Below, one piece after another: positions 16,527 to 24,827 of a stretch of DNA of 64,000 nucleotides. Source of the stretch: Chloroflexota bacterium (GTDB taxonomy: Bacteria; Chloroflexota; Dehalococcoidia; Lucifugimonadales; UBA3495); assembly GCA_028873965.1 (NCBI GenBank), contig JAPPMU010000042.1, positions 4,383 to 68,382 on the forward strand, in the 5' to 3' direction. Each line of letters opens with the position of its first letter. The first letter of the stretch is position 1. The translations under genes were made by a program, and so were the position numbers. The notes below the pieces were generated by a model. It saw only the letters and a program-made list of their open reading frames with translations, searched no databases and was not told where the DNA came from.

Positions 16527-16724
16527 CTACACCGCCTCCCGGCTTATGGTCCAGTCGTTGCGCAATGGGTCCACGTCGGGGCGGAGCGGACGCTGGCGCT
16601 GGGTGTTCCAGTAGGGTGATTTGCACTTGGGGCAGACCTTAGGTTCGGGCAGTTGCGGTTGCTTGCGAATCCAACGGTGCGCGCACCGCTCGCACAGGAA
16701 TCCCGGAATCATCACGTAGGCCAT
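16527..16724 (-). CDS. Small zinc-ribbon protein (65 aa)
   Basis: The ATG at 16724 follows a strong AAAGGAGG SD, which excludes the longer frame to 16811. Two CxxC knuckles, FLCERCAHRW and KVCPKCKSPYW, form a predicted zinc ribbon. A basic C-terminal tail follows. Such proteins often bind nucleic acid or partner proteins. It is the most upstream gene of the minus-strand accessory group that includes both MNT-HEPN genes. Confidence 0.65.
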   Translation of the reverse strand: MAYVMIPGFLCERCAHRWIRKQPQLPEPKVCPKCKSPYWNTQRQRPLRPDVDPLRNDWTISREAV

Positions 16725-16776
16725 GTCATCTTCCTCCTTTGGCTGAGTACACCGTCGCAAAACCCACTTAGCATAT

Positions 16777-16840
16777 CCACCATTTTGGTGGGCCAAAATT
16801 ATCACAGCCAATTTGGCCTGTCAACAGAAATGATGACAGG
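16777..16840. repeat. Cluster of three short inverted repeats
   Basis: Three overlapping or adjacent palindromes lie in an AT-rich patch: CCACCA-TTT-TGGTGG (16778-16792), GGCCAAA...TTTGGCC (16791-16797 with 16812-16818) and CCTGTCA...TGACAGG (16817-16823 with 16834-16840). They sit upstream of the minus-strand zinc-ribbon gene and just outside the left end of the transposase element. They may be operators, a terminator or transposon-end structure. The rest of 16841-17093 holds no gene. Confidence 0.45.
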
Positions 16841-16875
16841 CAGGCGGTTGCCCATGCGCTACCATTTTAGTATAG

Positions 16876-18216
16876 TATCAGCAGTCGCCTGTCGTCTTGT
16901 GTCAGGCGTAAAACATACGAGGTCGAAGGAGGTTCCAGTCTCCAACGACCTCGAACGATGCACCCCGGACACGCCCCGAAGATGCTCGTTACCGATATTA
17001 AGCCCTTGGTGGGTCATTTGCAACCGTCGCTGGCTTCCGCGCTTAGGCGCGGAGGGCTGATGGTGGTCTGTCGTTTCGGTTTTCGGTTCTCCGGTGGTGA
17101 CGTCGACTCCTGAGGGGGCGGCGTTGGTCAACCTACTGGACGCCGAACGCCTGGGGCTGCTGTTGCACTGCCTGGTGGAGGGCAACTCGTGCCGCGGAGC
17201 GGCCCGGCTCTCCGAGGTCTCGGTGAACACGGTGTACGGTTGGTTGGACCGATCCGCTGCGGCCTGCGCCGATTTCCACGACCGGCGCGTTCGGAATTTG
17301 AGCCTCGTTTCTCTACAGGCCGACGAACTGTGGGGGTTCGTCTACGTCAAGGCCAAGCGGGCTGATGCCGCCAAGTCGCCGCCGTCGTTTGCCGGAGACG
17401 TTTGGACCTGGCTGGCTCTGGACCCGGCGACGAAGTTGATCGTCGCTTGCCATGTCGGGTCTCGCGGTGCGGAGGACGCGGCGTGTTTCGTTGCAGACAT
17501 CGCCTGGCGTCTGGATGCTCGGGTCCAGTTGAGCACCGACGGGCACGCCCCGTACGTGGAGGCAGTGGAGGCGGCTTTCGGAGCCGAGATTGATTTCGTC
17601 CAGCTGGTCAAGTCGCACCGGACTGACGACGATGGCACAGAGCTGGTCGAGGTGTTCAAGAACGTGGTCAGCGGCTCACCGCGGGAACTATTGATTTCGA
17701 CGAGTCTGGTTGAGCGTCTGAACCTCACGATGCGGATGAGCAACCGACGACTGATCAGACGAACCAACGGTTTTTCCAAACGGGTCAGGCGACACGACGC
17801 GATGATGCGGGTGTTGGTGACCTACTACAACTTCTGCAGGGTGCACGGCGCTTTGAAAACGACGCCCGCGGTGGCTGCCGGCTTGGCGGATCACGTCTGG
17901 GACCGACGTGAGTTGGCTCGGATGATTATCGAGAACAGTTGCCCTGGCAGTACGAGAGGGCCGTACCAGTGTGATAATTCGTCGGGCGGTTTGGAATTTT
18001 CGCTGGTCCGGCATTGGGGGCGTAGCCGTGCGGTGCGCGAGGACGTAGTGTGTGCGAATTGCGGTTCCCACTGGATGCCCAAGGATGGCAGGGACACTTC
18101 GGGACGACAGCGTTACCGTTGTCAGGACTGCGGTTATCGTTCGGTGGGTAAGCTGGCTGAGACGTGACTTGGCTGGGCTGGGCCGCTGGACTGGGCTACT
18201 ATTCGATTCTCTGATA
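16876..18216 (+). mobile_element. IS1-like insertion element (boundaries tentative)
   Basis: The transposase ORF is flanked by TATCAG at 16876-16881 and its complement CTGATA at 18211-18216, with weak similarity continuing inward. Only the hexamer is convincing, so these ends are provisional. Upstream of the ORF are a GAGGTCG/CGACCTC inverted pair (about 16919-16950) and a TCCGCGC/GCGCGGA hairpin at 17036-17053 that could limit translation of the transposase. Confidence 0.4.
17094..18167 (+). CDS. IS1-family-like DDE transposase with C-terminal zinc ribbon
   Basis: This is a 357-residue transposase. An N-terminal helix-turn-helix (residues 30-51, NSCRGAARLSEVSVNTVYGW) precedes a DDE core: D77 in LQADELW, D149 in LSTDGHAPY and E207 in SLVERLNL, followed by the FCRVHGALKTTPA segment typical of IS1-like enzymes. 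The last about 35 residues carry a zinc ribbon with CANCGSH and CQDCGY. In IS1 the equivalent InsA finger is N-terminal and in a separate reading phase, so the order here is rearranged. The start is the first of two tandem GTGs at 17094. The gene appears complete. Confidence 0.85.
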   Translation: MVTSTPEGAALVNLLDAERLGLLLHCLVEGNSCRGAARLSEVSVNTVYGWLDRSAAACADFHDRRVRNLSLVSLQADELWGFVYVKAKRADAAKSPPSFAGDVWTWLALDPATKLIVACHVGSRGAEDAACFVADIAWRLDARVQLSTDGHAPYVEAVEAAFGAEIDFVQLVKSHRTDDDGTELVEVFKNVVSGSPRELLISTSLVERLNLTMRMSNRRLIRRTNGFSKRVRRHDAMMRVLVTYYNFCRVHGALKTTPAVAAGLADHVWDRRELARMIIENSCPGSTRGPYQCDNSSGGLEFSLVRHWGRSRAVREDVVCANCGSHWMPKDGRDTSGRQRYRCQDCGYRSVGKLAET

Positions 18217-18252
18217 CCCCATTTCAAAATGAGTCACTACCCCTACGTCAAC

Positions 18253-18280
18253 GAGATTGCCGCGCTACGCTCGCAATGAC
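18253..18280 (-). repeat. Dispersed intergenic repeat (copy 1)
   Basis: The plus strand reads GAGATTGCCGCGCTACGCTC followed by GCAATGAC. This is the reverse complement of the element at 26876, 28277 and 55591. It lies between the transposase and groEL. Confidence 0.7.
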
Positions 18281-18355
18281 AGATTGGGGCCAAGAGGGTA
18301 CGCGTGAGGTCGCTTACGGGTTCCGGGACGCCGGTCACGGTCAAGCAAGCTCAGG

Positions 18356-18385
18356 TTGACAATTTCGGCCATGTTGCCTGAAAAT
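18356..18385 (+). promoter_or_regulatory. Putative groEL promoter
   Basis: TTGACA at 18356-18361 is followed after 18 bases by GAAAAT at 18380-18385 (4 of 6 to consensus). It lies about 105 bases before the groEL start. No CIRCE-type inverted repeat is present between 18168 and 18489, so HrcA control is not indicated. Apart from this and the repeat, 18168-18489 holds no gene. Confidence 0.45.
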
Positions 18386-18489
18386 TGTCCTGCTGAAAGC
18401 CGCGCCCGGAAACGGACGCATGCTTCGTTTTTCAGAATTATCGTTCCCGTTTGCGCGCACATTAACCCCATTAGCGGAGGATCCCCGCC

Positions 18490-20115
18490 ATGCCCGAAAA
18501 GCAGTTGATTTTCGATGAGAACGCTCGACAGAGCCTGATGAGCGGCGTTGACCAGCTCGGGCGCGCGGTCGCCCTGACCCTGGGCCCCAGTGGCCGCAAC
18601 GTCATTTTGGGGCGCGTCTGGACCCTTCCCGTGGTGTGCAGCGACGGCGTCACCATCGCCAAGGAAATCGAACTGCCCGACCCCTACGAAAACATGGGCG
18701 CCCAGGTGGTGAAGGAAGCCGCGGCCAAGACCAACGACGTGGTCGGCGACGGCACCACCACCTCCATCGTGCTGGCCCGCTCCATCATCCAGCGCGGGTT
18801 CATGAACGTTGCCGCCGGCGCCAACCCGCTGGCCCTGAAGTCCGGCATCGACCAGGCCGTGTCCGCCGTTTGCAACGAAATCAGCGGCCGGGCGGCCGCC
18901 GTGGAAAGCCGCGAGCAGGTCGCCCGCGTGGCCGCGCTGTCCGCCCATGAAGAGGCCATCGCCGAGCTGATCGCCGACGCCATGGACAAAGTCGGGCGCG
19001 AAGGGATCATCACCGTCGAGGAGAGCCGCAGCCTCAGCGACGAGCTTGATGTCGTGGAGGGGATGCGCCTGGATCGCGGGTACCTGTCGCCCCACTTCGT
19101 AACCGACACCGACCGCATGGAATGCTCCATCGACGAGCCCCTGTTCCTGCTTACCGACCAGAAGCTGTCCTCCGCCGCCGACGTGGTGCCCGCCCTCGAG
19201 GCCGTGGCCCAGGGCGGCCGCCGTCCCCTGGTCATCATCGCCGAGGACGTGGAGGGCGAAGCCCTGGCGACACTGGTGGTCAACAGGCTGCGCGGCACCA
19301 TCATCAGCCTTGCCGTCAAGGCCCCCGGCTTCGGCGAGCGCCGCAAGGCCCTGCTGGAAGACCTGGCGATCATGACCGGCGGCACCGTGGTCTCCAACGA
19401 CACCGGAATGCGCCTGGACTCAGTTTCCATCGAGCAGCTGGGATCCGCCCGCCGCGTAGTCGCCTCCAAGGACGAGACCACCATCGTCGAGGGTCGCGGC
19501 CATGAGGATGACATCACCGGCCGCGTGTCCGAACTCCGCGTCCAGATCGAGGAGACCACCTCCGATTACGACCGCGAGAAGCTCCAGGAGCGCCTCGCCA
19601 ACCTGGCCGGCGGCGTCGCCGTCATCAAGGTCGGCGCGGCCACCGAGCCCGAGCTCAACGAGCGCAAGAGCCGGACCGAGGACGCCCTGGCCGCCACCCG
19701 CGCCGCCGTGGAAGAGGGCGTTATCCCCGGAGGCGGCGTCACCCTGCTCCGCGCCCAGGCTGCCCTGGACGGCATCCTGGAAGGCGCGTCCGGCGACGTG
19801 GCCGTGGGCATTCGGCTCGTTCGCGAAGCCCTGGAAGCGCCGCTTACCACCATCGCCGATAATGCCGGCTACAAGGGCGCCGTCATCGTGGAGAACGTCC
19901 GCAACGGCGAAGCCGACTACGGATTCGACGCCGACCGCGGGGACTACACCGGCATGGTTGCCCGCGGCATCATCGACCCCGCCAAGGTGACCCGTTCGGC
20001 ATTGCAAAACGCCGGCTCCGTCGCCGGCATGCTGCTGACCACCCAGGCGGTGGTCACCGAGATTCCCAAGTACGAGCCCCTGCCCGCTGACATCCAGGAC
20101 TTCATGCACGACTAG
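18490..20115 (+). CDS. groEL: 60-kDa chaperonin GroEL
   Basis: This is a 541-residue group I chaperonin that forms the ATP-driven folding cage in the cytoplasm. Visible landmarks are [11 protein letters not shown], the [12 protein letters not shown] segment, the ATP-binding [11 protein letters not shown] and the conserved [15 protein letters not shown]. It ends in DIQDFMHD and lacks the Gly-Gly-Met tail of most GroELs. The usual KKFGAPTI segment is replaced by [11 protein letters not shown]. No groES is adjacent, so this may be a second, specialised copy. GCGGAGG precedes the ATG. A large hairpin follows at 20138. Confidence 0.96.
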   Translation: MPEKQLIFDENARQSLMSGVDQLGRAVALTLGPSGRNVILGRVWTLPVVCSDGVTIAKEIELPDPYENMGAQVVKEAAAKTNDVVGDGTTTSIVLARSIIQRGFMNVAAGANPLALKSGIDQAVSAVCNEISGRAAAVESREQVARVAALSAHEEAIAELIADAMDKVGREGIITVEESRSLSDELDVVEGMRLDRGYLSPHFVTDTDRMECSIDEPLFLLTDQKLSSAADVVPALEAVAQGGRRPLVIIAEDVEGEALATLVVNRLRGTIISLAVKAPGFGERRKALLEDLAIMTGGTVVSNDTGMRLDSVSIEQLGSARRVVASKDETTIVEGRGHEDDITGRVSELRVQIEETTSDYDREKLQERLANLAGGVAVIKVGAATEPELNERKSRTEDALAATRAAVEEGVIPGGGVTLLRAQAALDGILEGASGDVAVGIRLVREALEAPLTTIADNAGYKGAVIVENVRNGEADYGFDADRGDYTGMVARGIIDPAKVTRSALQNAGSVAGMLLTTQAVVTEIPKYEPLPADIQDFMHD

Positions 20116-20137
20116 CCCATATCGGCTGCGCAACATC

Positions 20138-20175
20138 CACCCGTCGCCGTCGCTGCAAAGCGCGTGCGGCGGGTG
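20138..20175 (+). terminator. Hairpin after groEL
   Basis: CACCCGTCGC pairs fully with GCGGCGGGTG (one T-G wobble), with an inner CGCT/AGCG stem. AACTATTTT follows. It is a likely terminator or attenuator before the next gene. Confidence 0.6.
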
Positions 20176-20191
20176 AACTATTTTCGGCGAC

Positions 20192-20737
20192 ATGATTGGC
20201 AACGAAACAACCATGTGGGGGGCGCTCAATCGGGACGCCATCGCGTCGTTGCTAGCGGGCGATCCTCCTTTACTGGAAGAATGCCCCGATCTCCACAGCC
20301 AGCTCCAGTCCAACGGCTTTGACGTCACCGTTCGCGCGGTGGCGTCGTTTACGTTAGCGGCAGGCGCTGGCGCAATCGGCGTCTCTGACGATGACCGGGC
20401 GCTGCCAGAACCCTCCCGGCTCCGCTTCGGACCGGACGGCTGGTTGGACCTGGGGGCCGGCCATTATCTGGTCACCTTCAACGAGGTGGTCAATCTGCCC
20501 CGCTGGCTCATGGCCCTGGGCCGTCCGCGGTCCAGCCTGCTGCGCATGGGCGTGTCGCTCCACACCGCCGTTTGGGACGCCGGCTACAGCGGACGCTCCC
20601 AGGCGTTGCTGGTCGTCCACAACCCCGCCGGCTTTCGCCTCCAGCGGGACGCCCGCATCGCCCAACTGGTCTTCTTCCCTCTGAACGAGCCGGATGATCG
20701 GGGCTACGACGGGCGCTACCAGCGCGAGAACTTGTGA
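20192..20737 (+). CDS. dCTP deaminase / dUTPase-family protein
   Basis: This 181-residue protein belongs to the trimeric dUTPase/dCTP deaminase superfamily, which controls dUTP and supplies dUMP for thymidylate synthesis. Conserved features are LGRPRSSLLRMGVSLHTAVW, then the DAGYSG loop, HNPAGFRL and IAQLVFFPL, ending in a GYDGRYQREN tail typical of the active-site-closing C-terminus. Which activity it has (deaminase, diphosphatase or both) cannot be decided by eye. The start could also be the ATG at 20213. Its stop overlaps the queG start (GTGA), so the two are co-translated. Confidence 0.8.
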   Translation: MIGNETTMWGALNRDAIASLLAGDPPLLEECPDLHSQLQSNGFDVTVRAVASFTLAAGAGAIGVSDDDRALPEPSRLRFGPDGWLDLGAGHYLVTFNEVVNLPRWLMALGRPRSSLLRMGVSLHTAVWDAGYSGRSQALLVVHNPAGFRLQRDARIAQLVFFPLNEPDDRGYDGRYQRENL

Positions 20738-21903
20738 ACGCCGGCCCGCACATCTCCGTGGACCCGGCCCAACTGCGCCACTGGGTTGACGAGGCAGCCA
20801 CCAACGCCGGTTTCGACCTGGTCGCCGTCGCTTCCGCCGAAGATTTCGCCTCCGAACGTGAGGAAGCCCTCCGCCGCATCGACGACGGCCTCATGGACGG
20901 CCTGCCCTGGTTCAACGCCCAGCGCGTGCAGCGCGGCACGGATCCGGAAACCCTGCTGCCCGGCGCCCGCTCGATCATCTCCCTGGGCTGGAACTACTAT
21001 CCTGCGGAAGACCCGCCCGCCTCCGGTGCCCAGGGGCTCATTGCCCGCTACGCCCGGGGCCGCGACTATCACCGCGTCATGAAGCGGCGGATGCGCCGCA
21101 TGGTTCTGGACCTGGCCGAGCGGCTCGGAGAGCAGTTCGCCGCCAGATGGTACGTGGACGACGGGCCGATGCTCGACCGCGCTGCCGCGGCACGCGCCGG
21201 CCTCGGCTGGTTCGGCAAGAACGGAAATATCCTCAATCCTACCTACGGCTCGTGGCTCCTGTTGGGGCAGATCATCACCGACCTCCCGCTGGCCGCCGAC
21301 CCTCCACTCGCCAAGACCTGCGGGCAGTGCTCCCGCTGCCTGCCGGCATGCCCCACCGACGCCATCGTTGCCCCCTACGTGGTGGACAATCGCCGCTGTA
21401 TCAGCTACCTGACCATCGAACACAAGGGAGCGATACCCATCGAACTCCGCGCGCCAATGGGCAACTGGGTCTTCGGGTGCGACATCTGCCAGGAAGTCTG
21501 CCCGGTCAACCGCAAGGCCAAAGCGACGCGCGACCCCAATTTCGGCCGCACCGACCTTGCCGCGGTTGACCTGGTTGAGCTACTAGAGATGACCGAAGAA
21601 CAGTTCCGTGAGCGTTTCGCCGGAACCCCGATCATGCGCGCCAAACGTGTCGGGATGCAACGCAACGCCTGCGTCGCCCTGGGCAACTCCGGCGACACTG
21701 CCGCCGTGCCAGCGCTGGCCCGTGCGTTGCGGTCGGCTCCGCCTTTGGTACGAGCCCACGCCGCATGGGCCCTGGGACGTATCGGCGGCCCGGCCGCCTG
21801 CTCTGCGCTGGTCGACGTCGTGGCAAAAGAAACCGACGCCGAGGTGATCGCGGAAATCAGGCAGGCCCTGGGCGCCGGAGAAGCCGCCTATTCGCTGTCG
21901 TAA
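20734..21903 (+). CDS. queG: Epoxyqueuosine reductase QueG
   Basis: This 389-residue cobalamin/iron-sulfur enzyme performs the last step of queuosine synthesis in tRNA (epoxyqueuosine to queuosine). It shows two 4Fe-4S motifs, CGQCSRCLPACPTDAI near 195-210 and CDICQEVCPVN near 250, the N-terminal corrinoid-binding domain with WYVDDGPMLDRAAAARAGLG, and C-terminal HEAT repeats (VPALARALRS, HAAWALGRIGG). It starts at GTG overlapping the previous stop. The family is related to reductive dehalogenases, of which another member lies at 51532. Its 3' end overlaps the convergent EVE gene by 16 bases. Confidence 0.93.
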   Translation: MNAGPHISVDPAQLRHWVDEAATNAGFDLVAVASAEDFASEREEALRRIDDGLMDGLPWFNAQRVQRGTDPETLLPGARSIISLGWNYYPAEDPPASGAQGLIARYARGRDYHRVMKRRMRRMVLDLAERLGEQFAARWYVDDGPMLDRAAAARAGLGWFGKNGNILNPTYGSWLLLGQIITDLPLAADPPLAKTCGQCSRCLPACPTDAIVAPYVVDNRRCISYLTIEHKGAIPIELRAPMGNWVFGCDICQEVCPVNRKAKATRDPNFGRTDLAAVDLVELLEMTEEQFRERFAGTPIMRAKRVGMQRNACVALGNSGDTAAVPALARALRSAPPLVRAHAAWALGRIGGPAACSALVDVVAKETDAEVIAEIRQALGAGEAAYSLS

Positions 21904-22652
21904 CGCGGCGACTGACGGGGGGCAGACCTGCGGTTGCCCCCGCGGTTTCGCGAATTCCTTCGCCCGCGCCCGTTATTACTGCCCTGGCCGGCGGTGGTTT
22001 CGGGATCCGCAGCCACCGCAGCCTCGTCACCGGTCGGCGCGGGCGTTTCCACCGCCGGGGGCTGATTATCGGAAGCCGCGTCGGTCCGAGGCGCCGGCGT
22101 TCGGGCGTTGTTGCGGTTCGCATTCCGCCGCCGACGCTCGCGCTGCGCGTTCACCCTTTCCTCTTCGGCAGCCAACGCGGCGTCAATCTGTTCCAGCGCC
22201 TTGAGCCGACCGTCCCGCAGCTTCAGCATCTCCCCTTCCAACAGGAAGAAGTCGCTCTTGGACAGCAAGTGCAGGTTGCCCTGAAACGCCATGTACCAGT
22301 CTTCCGGAGCCCACTTCCGCACGTACTCCAGCCGGTAGGCGATCAGCCCGGCGCTGATGAATTGCTCATCGCGCAGTATGACGTCCGGTTTGATCCCGAT
22401 GCGGTAGGGCCACGCGGCCTTGCCCTCCTTGATCCACGGGCTCGAATCGACCTCTTCGTAGCCTCGCGTAACGGTGGCGGTCGCCGTGAAAACGCGCGTA
22501 CCCGTCACGTAGTAGATGACCCGGTCGCCCGGTTCGACCCGCTGCACCTTCCGCCGATATTCCGCCTTCAGTCCTTGACCGGTGAACCCCATCCGTCGCG
22601 TAACGTTATAGTTTTCCTCGTTGCAATTGATCATCCAGAAATTGTGCGGCAT
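21888..22652 (-). CDS. EVE-domain (PUA-like) protein with long basic disordered tail
   Basis: This is a 254-residue protein. Residues 1-150 form an EVE/PUA-like fold (NFWMINCNEENYNV, PGDRVIYYVTGTRVFTATATV, LEYVRKWAPEDWYMAFQG). EVE domains recognise modified bases in DNA or RNA, and related YTH domains read methylated RNA. After a short helical Glu/Arg region, residues about 170-254 are Arg/Asn/Gly/Pro-rich and disordered (NNGRGRRNSRNRGGNRRSAP), likely nucleic-acid binding. No fused nuclease is seen. The target base is unknown. The 3' end overlaps queG convergently. Confidence 0.82.
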   Translation of the reverse strand: MPHNFWMINCNEENYNVTRRMGFTGQGLKAEYRRKVQRVEPGDRVIYYVTGTRVFTATATVTRGYEEVDSSPWIKEGKAAWPYRIGIKPDVILRDEQFISAGLIAYRLEYVRKWAPEDWYMAFQGNLHLLSKSDFFLLEGEMLKLRDGRLKALEQIDAALAAEEERVNAQRERRRRNANRNNARTPAPRTDAASDNQPPAVETPAPTGDEAAVAADPETTAGQGSNNGRGRRNSRNRGGNRRSAPRQSPRYDSE

Positions 22653-22742
22653 AACCCTGACCTGCTCTGACCATCCAAATATCTTGCCTGTTGCGCCTAT
22701 TTTAGCGCACTCGCCTCGCCGTATCCCGCGAATCCCAAAGCC

Positions 22743-22768
22743 GACGGGCGGGGAAATTCCCGCCCGTC
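22743..22768 (-). terminator. Terminator after the ThDP-enzyme gene
   Basis: A perfect 10-base stem (GACGGGCGGG / CCCGCCCGTC) around a six-base loop lies just after the minus-strand stop at 22777 and before the EVE gene. Confidence 0.7.
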
Positions 22769-22776
22769 GTTCCGCG

Positions 22777-24501
22777 TTAACCGAGCTCCGCGCTCATGTT
22801 GTAAATCTCGCCTGGCTTACCACCTTCCGGCAGGCCCAGCGGCAGGTGAACGTTCAGCAGGAACGGCCGTTTCTCCCGCTCGACAACCCCCAGCCCGTGC
22901 TCGATGGCGTCGCTGATGTTGGCCTCGTCGGTGGCGTCCATTGCCTCCACGCCGAACCCCTCGGCCAGCTTCACCGGATCGATGCCGTCCAGCACCACGC
23001 CGCGGTACTCGCCGGTCTCGCGCATGTTGGCGTTGGCATTGGCGAACGAGCTGGCGACGATGCCGTAGGCGCCGTTGTTGGAGATTACGTAAAGTACCGG
23101 CACTCCGTGGCTGGCCGCCGTCCACAGCGCGTGGTCCGAGTAGTACAGCGACCCGTCGCCCACCAGGCCGACCACCGGCGTGTCCGGCGCACCCAGCTTG
23201 GCGCCGATGGCCATGCCCACGCCGTAGCCTTCCGACCCGCCGGCCGGCCGGATGTACTGGTTGCGACCCGCATCATCGTTGTTGGCCAGGATGTCCTGCG
23301 CCACGGCAAACTGCTCGATGGTCACCAGACCGCCGCCGCGGCTCTCCAGCGCCCGATCCAGGGCGTCACCCAGGGCCACCGCCCGAACCTTGCCCTGTTC
23401 CGCCGGCACTCGCCAGGCAGCGTCCCGACGCTGGGCGCGCAGGGCGGCCACCTCTTCCCGAGCCCGGCTGCGGCGGTCGGACAAATTGTCCGCCGAACCG
23501 TCGGTGGCATCCAGCAAGGCTCGCGCGGCGCGCTTCTCGTCCGCAAGCACCGCCAGGTCCAGCCCGGGGATGTTCTCCAGGTTCTCGGCGTCTGCGCCGA
23601 TGGCGATGGTCCGCTCGACGTCGAAGAATGCGGTGTAATCGCTGGCGTTGCCGGCGCCGTTGTGCGTGACGCCGATGCACAGGATCAGGTCGGGGTCGAT
23701 GTCCGGCGCCTGCTCCAACCGACGGCCGCCGGCGTGCAGCGGGTGCTTGATGGAAACCGCCCTGGGGTCTCCCACCACCGGTACCCCGAAGCGCTCCGCC
23801 AGCGCGGTCACCTCGGCGATGGCGCCGCTCTTCCACACGCCGTCGCCCACGTACATCAGCGGACGCTTGGCGTCCCGCAAGGCCCGAGCCACCGCGTCGA
23901 TGTCGGCATCCGACGGGTAGCCGGCGTGGATTTCGGGGAGCTGGCCGTCGATGATGTTGGCCGTGTATTCGGTCGGCCCCAGCAGCCGGTCGTACACCGC
24001 CAGGTGCACCGGACCCACCGGCGGCGTCATCGCCACCCGCAACGCTCGTTCCAATGCGGCCGGAAGTCCTTCCGGTTCGATGACCGTCCAGTTCGCCTTC
24101 ATCATGGGCGCGGCAATGGCCGTCGGCCCGGCGTTGTGGCTCACGTCCAGGGAGATTTTGCCGGCAAAGCTGCCCGTGTCACCCGCGAACGTAATCACCA
24201 CCACCGGCAGGCTGCCCGTCCAGATGTTGATGAGCTGGCCCATCGCCTGCGCCAGGCCCGCGCCCAGGTGCACCACCATCACGCCGGGAGCCAGGTTCGC
24301 CTGGGTGTACCCGCCGGCCATCGCGGTGACGGCGCCCTCGTGCAAGCCGAGTACGCCGTGGATGTCCGAACGCGAGTGCAGCTCGTTGAAGAACAGCGCC
24401 TCGCGCGATCCCGAGTTGTTGAATACGTACTTGACGCCCGACGCCACCATCTGCTCAACCATCAGGCGCGACGCGTTGGCGGTCATCTCTCTGGTCTGCA
24501 T
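22777..24501 (-). CDS. Thiamine-diphosphate-dependent enzyme (acetolactate synthase/decarboxylase-like)
   Basis: This is a 574-residue cytoplasmic enzyme of the ThDP family that handles 2-oxo acids. The N-terminal PYR domain has the catalytic Glu in GVLGLHEGAVTAMAGGY. The C-terminal PP domain has GDGSLYYSDHALWTAASHG followed by ISNNGAYG, the cofactor-binding GDG...NN motif. Order and length fit acetolactate synthase, benzoylformate decarboxylase or sulfopyruvate decarboxylase types; the exact substrate is undecided. No small regulatory subunit is adjacent, which argues against classical IlvB. GGAGAGG precedes the ATG. The divergent LLM gene shares the upstream region. Confidence 0.85.
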   Translation of the reverse strand: MQTREMTANASRLMVEQMVASGVKYVFNNSGSREALFFNELHSRSDIHGVLGLHEGAVTAMAGGYTQANLAPGVMVVHLGAGLAQAMGQLINIWTGSLPVVVITFAGDTGSFAGKISLDVSHNAGPTAIAAPMMKANWTVIEPEGLPAALERALRVAMTPPVGPVHLAVYDRLLGPTEYTANIIDGQLPEIHAGYPSDADIDAVARALRDAKRPLMYVGDGVWKSGAIAEVTALAERFGVPVVGDPRAVSIKHPLHAGGRRLEQAPDIDPDLILCIGVTHNGAGNASDYTAFFDVERTIAIGADAENLENIPGLDLAVLADEKRAARALLDATDGSADNLSDRRSRAREEVAALRAQRRDAAWRVPAEQGKVRAVALGDALDRALESRGGGLVTIEQFAVAQDILANNDDAGRNQYIRPAGGSEGYGVGMAIGAKLGAPDTPVVGLVGDGSLYYSDHALWTAASHGVPVLYVISNNGAYGIVASSFANANANMRETGEYRGVVLDGIDPVKLAEGFGVEAMDATDEANISDAIEHGLGVVEREKRPFLLNVHLPLGLPEGGKPGEIYNMSAELG

Positions 24502-24759
24502 AATGCCTCTCCTGGTTGGGTCATATCCGGCTGGCTAAGTAATTGGACAAATACGGGAACTGCGGCGACGTCTTCAATCCGGGTTGGGGAGCACTTACGT
24601 ACTGCCCCTTCGCGGCCGCGTTCCTCCGCACGTTGGCGACAGTATAGCCTTGCCCGGTACCCGGTCAAGCAAGCATCCTGCGTATCCCGTTCATCCCGTC
24701 GATCCTGTTGAAACGCGCCCCCATATGCAACACCGGGTACGGGTGGGCCACCCTCCGCG

Positions 24760-24788
24760 TTGACAACCCCGATGCAGCCCCCTAACAT
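24760..24788 (+). promoter_or_regulatory. Strong sigma70-type promoter for the LLM flavoprotein gene
   Basis: TTGACA (24760-24765), a 17-base spacer and TAACAT (24783-24788) give a start near 24795 and a leader of about 33 bases. The rest of the 24502-24827 intergenic region holds a degenerate CATCCTGCGTATCCCG run at about 24674 like the repeat at 51253, and no gene. Confidence 0.75.
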
Positions 24789-24827
24789 CGCGCCATTCGA
24801 GCACCCTTCGACCATTGCAGGAGCGAC

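Noticed and set aside
16958-17114. 51-codon ORF upstream of the transposase as an InsA-like frameshift partner
   Set aside because: It has no zinc-finger or HTH pattern, and the transposase already contains its own HTH and zinc ribbon; the AAGGAGG upstream is 23 bases away.
18168-18489. CIRCE element before groEL
   Set aside because: No TTAGCACTC...GAGTGCTAA inverted repeat could be found in the interval.
22621-24711. 696-codon plus-strand frame over the ThDP enzyme
   Set aside because: Antisense shadow in high-GC DNA; the minus strand encodes clear ThDP motifs.
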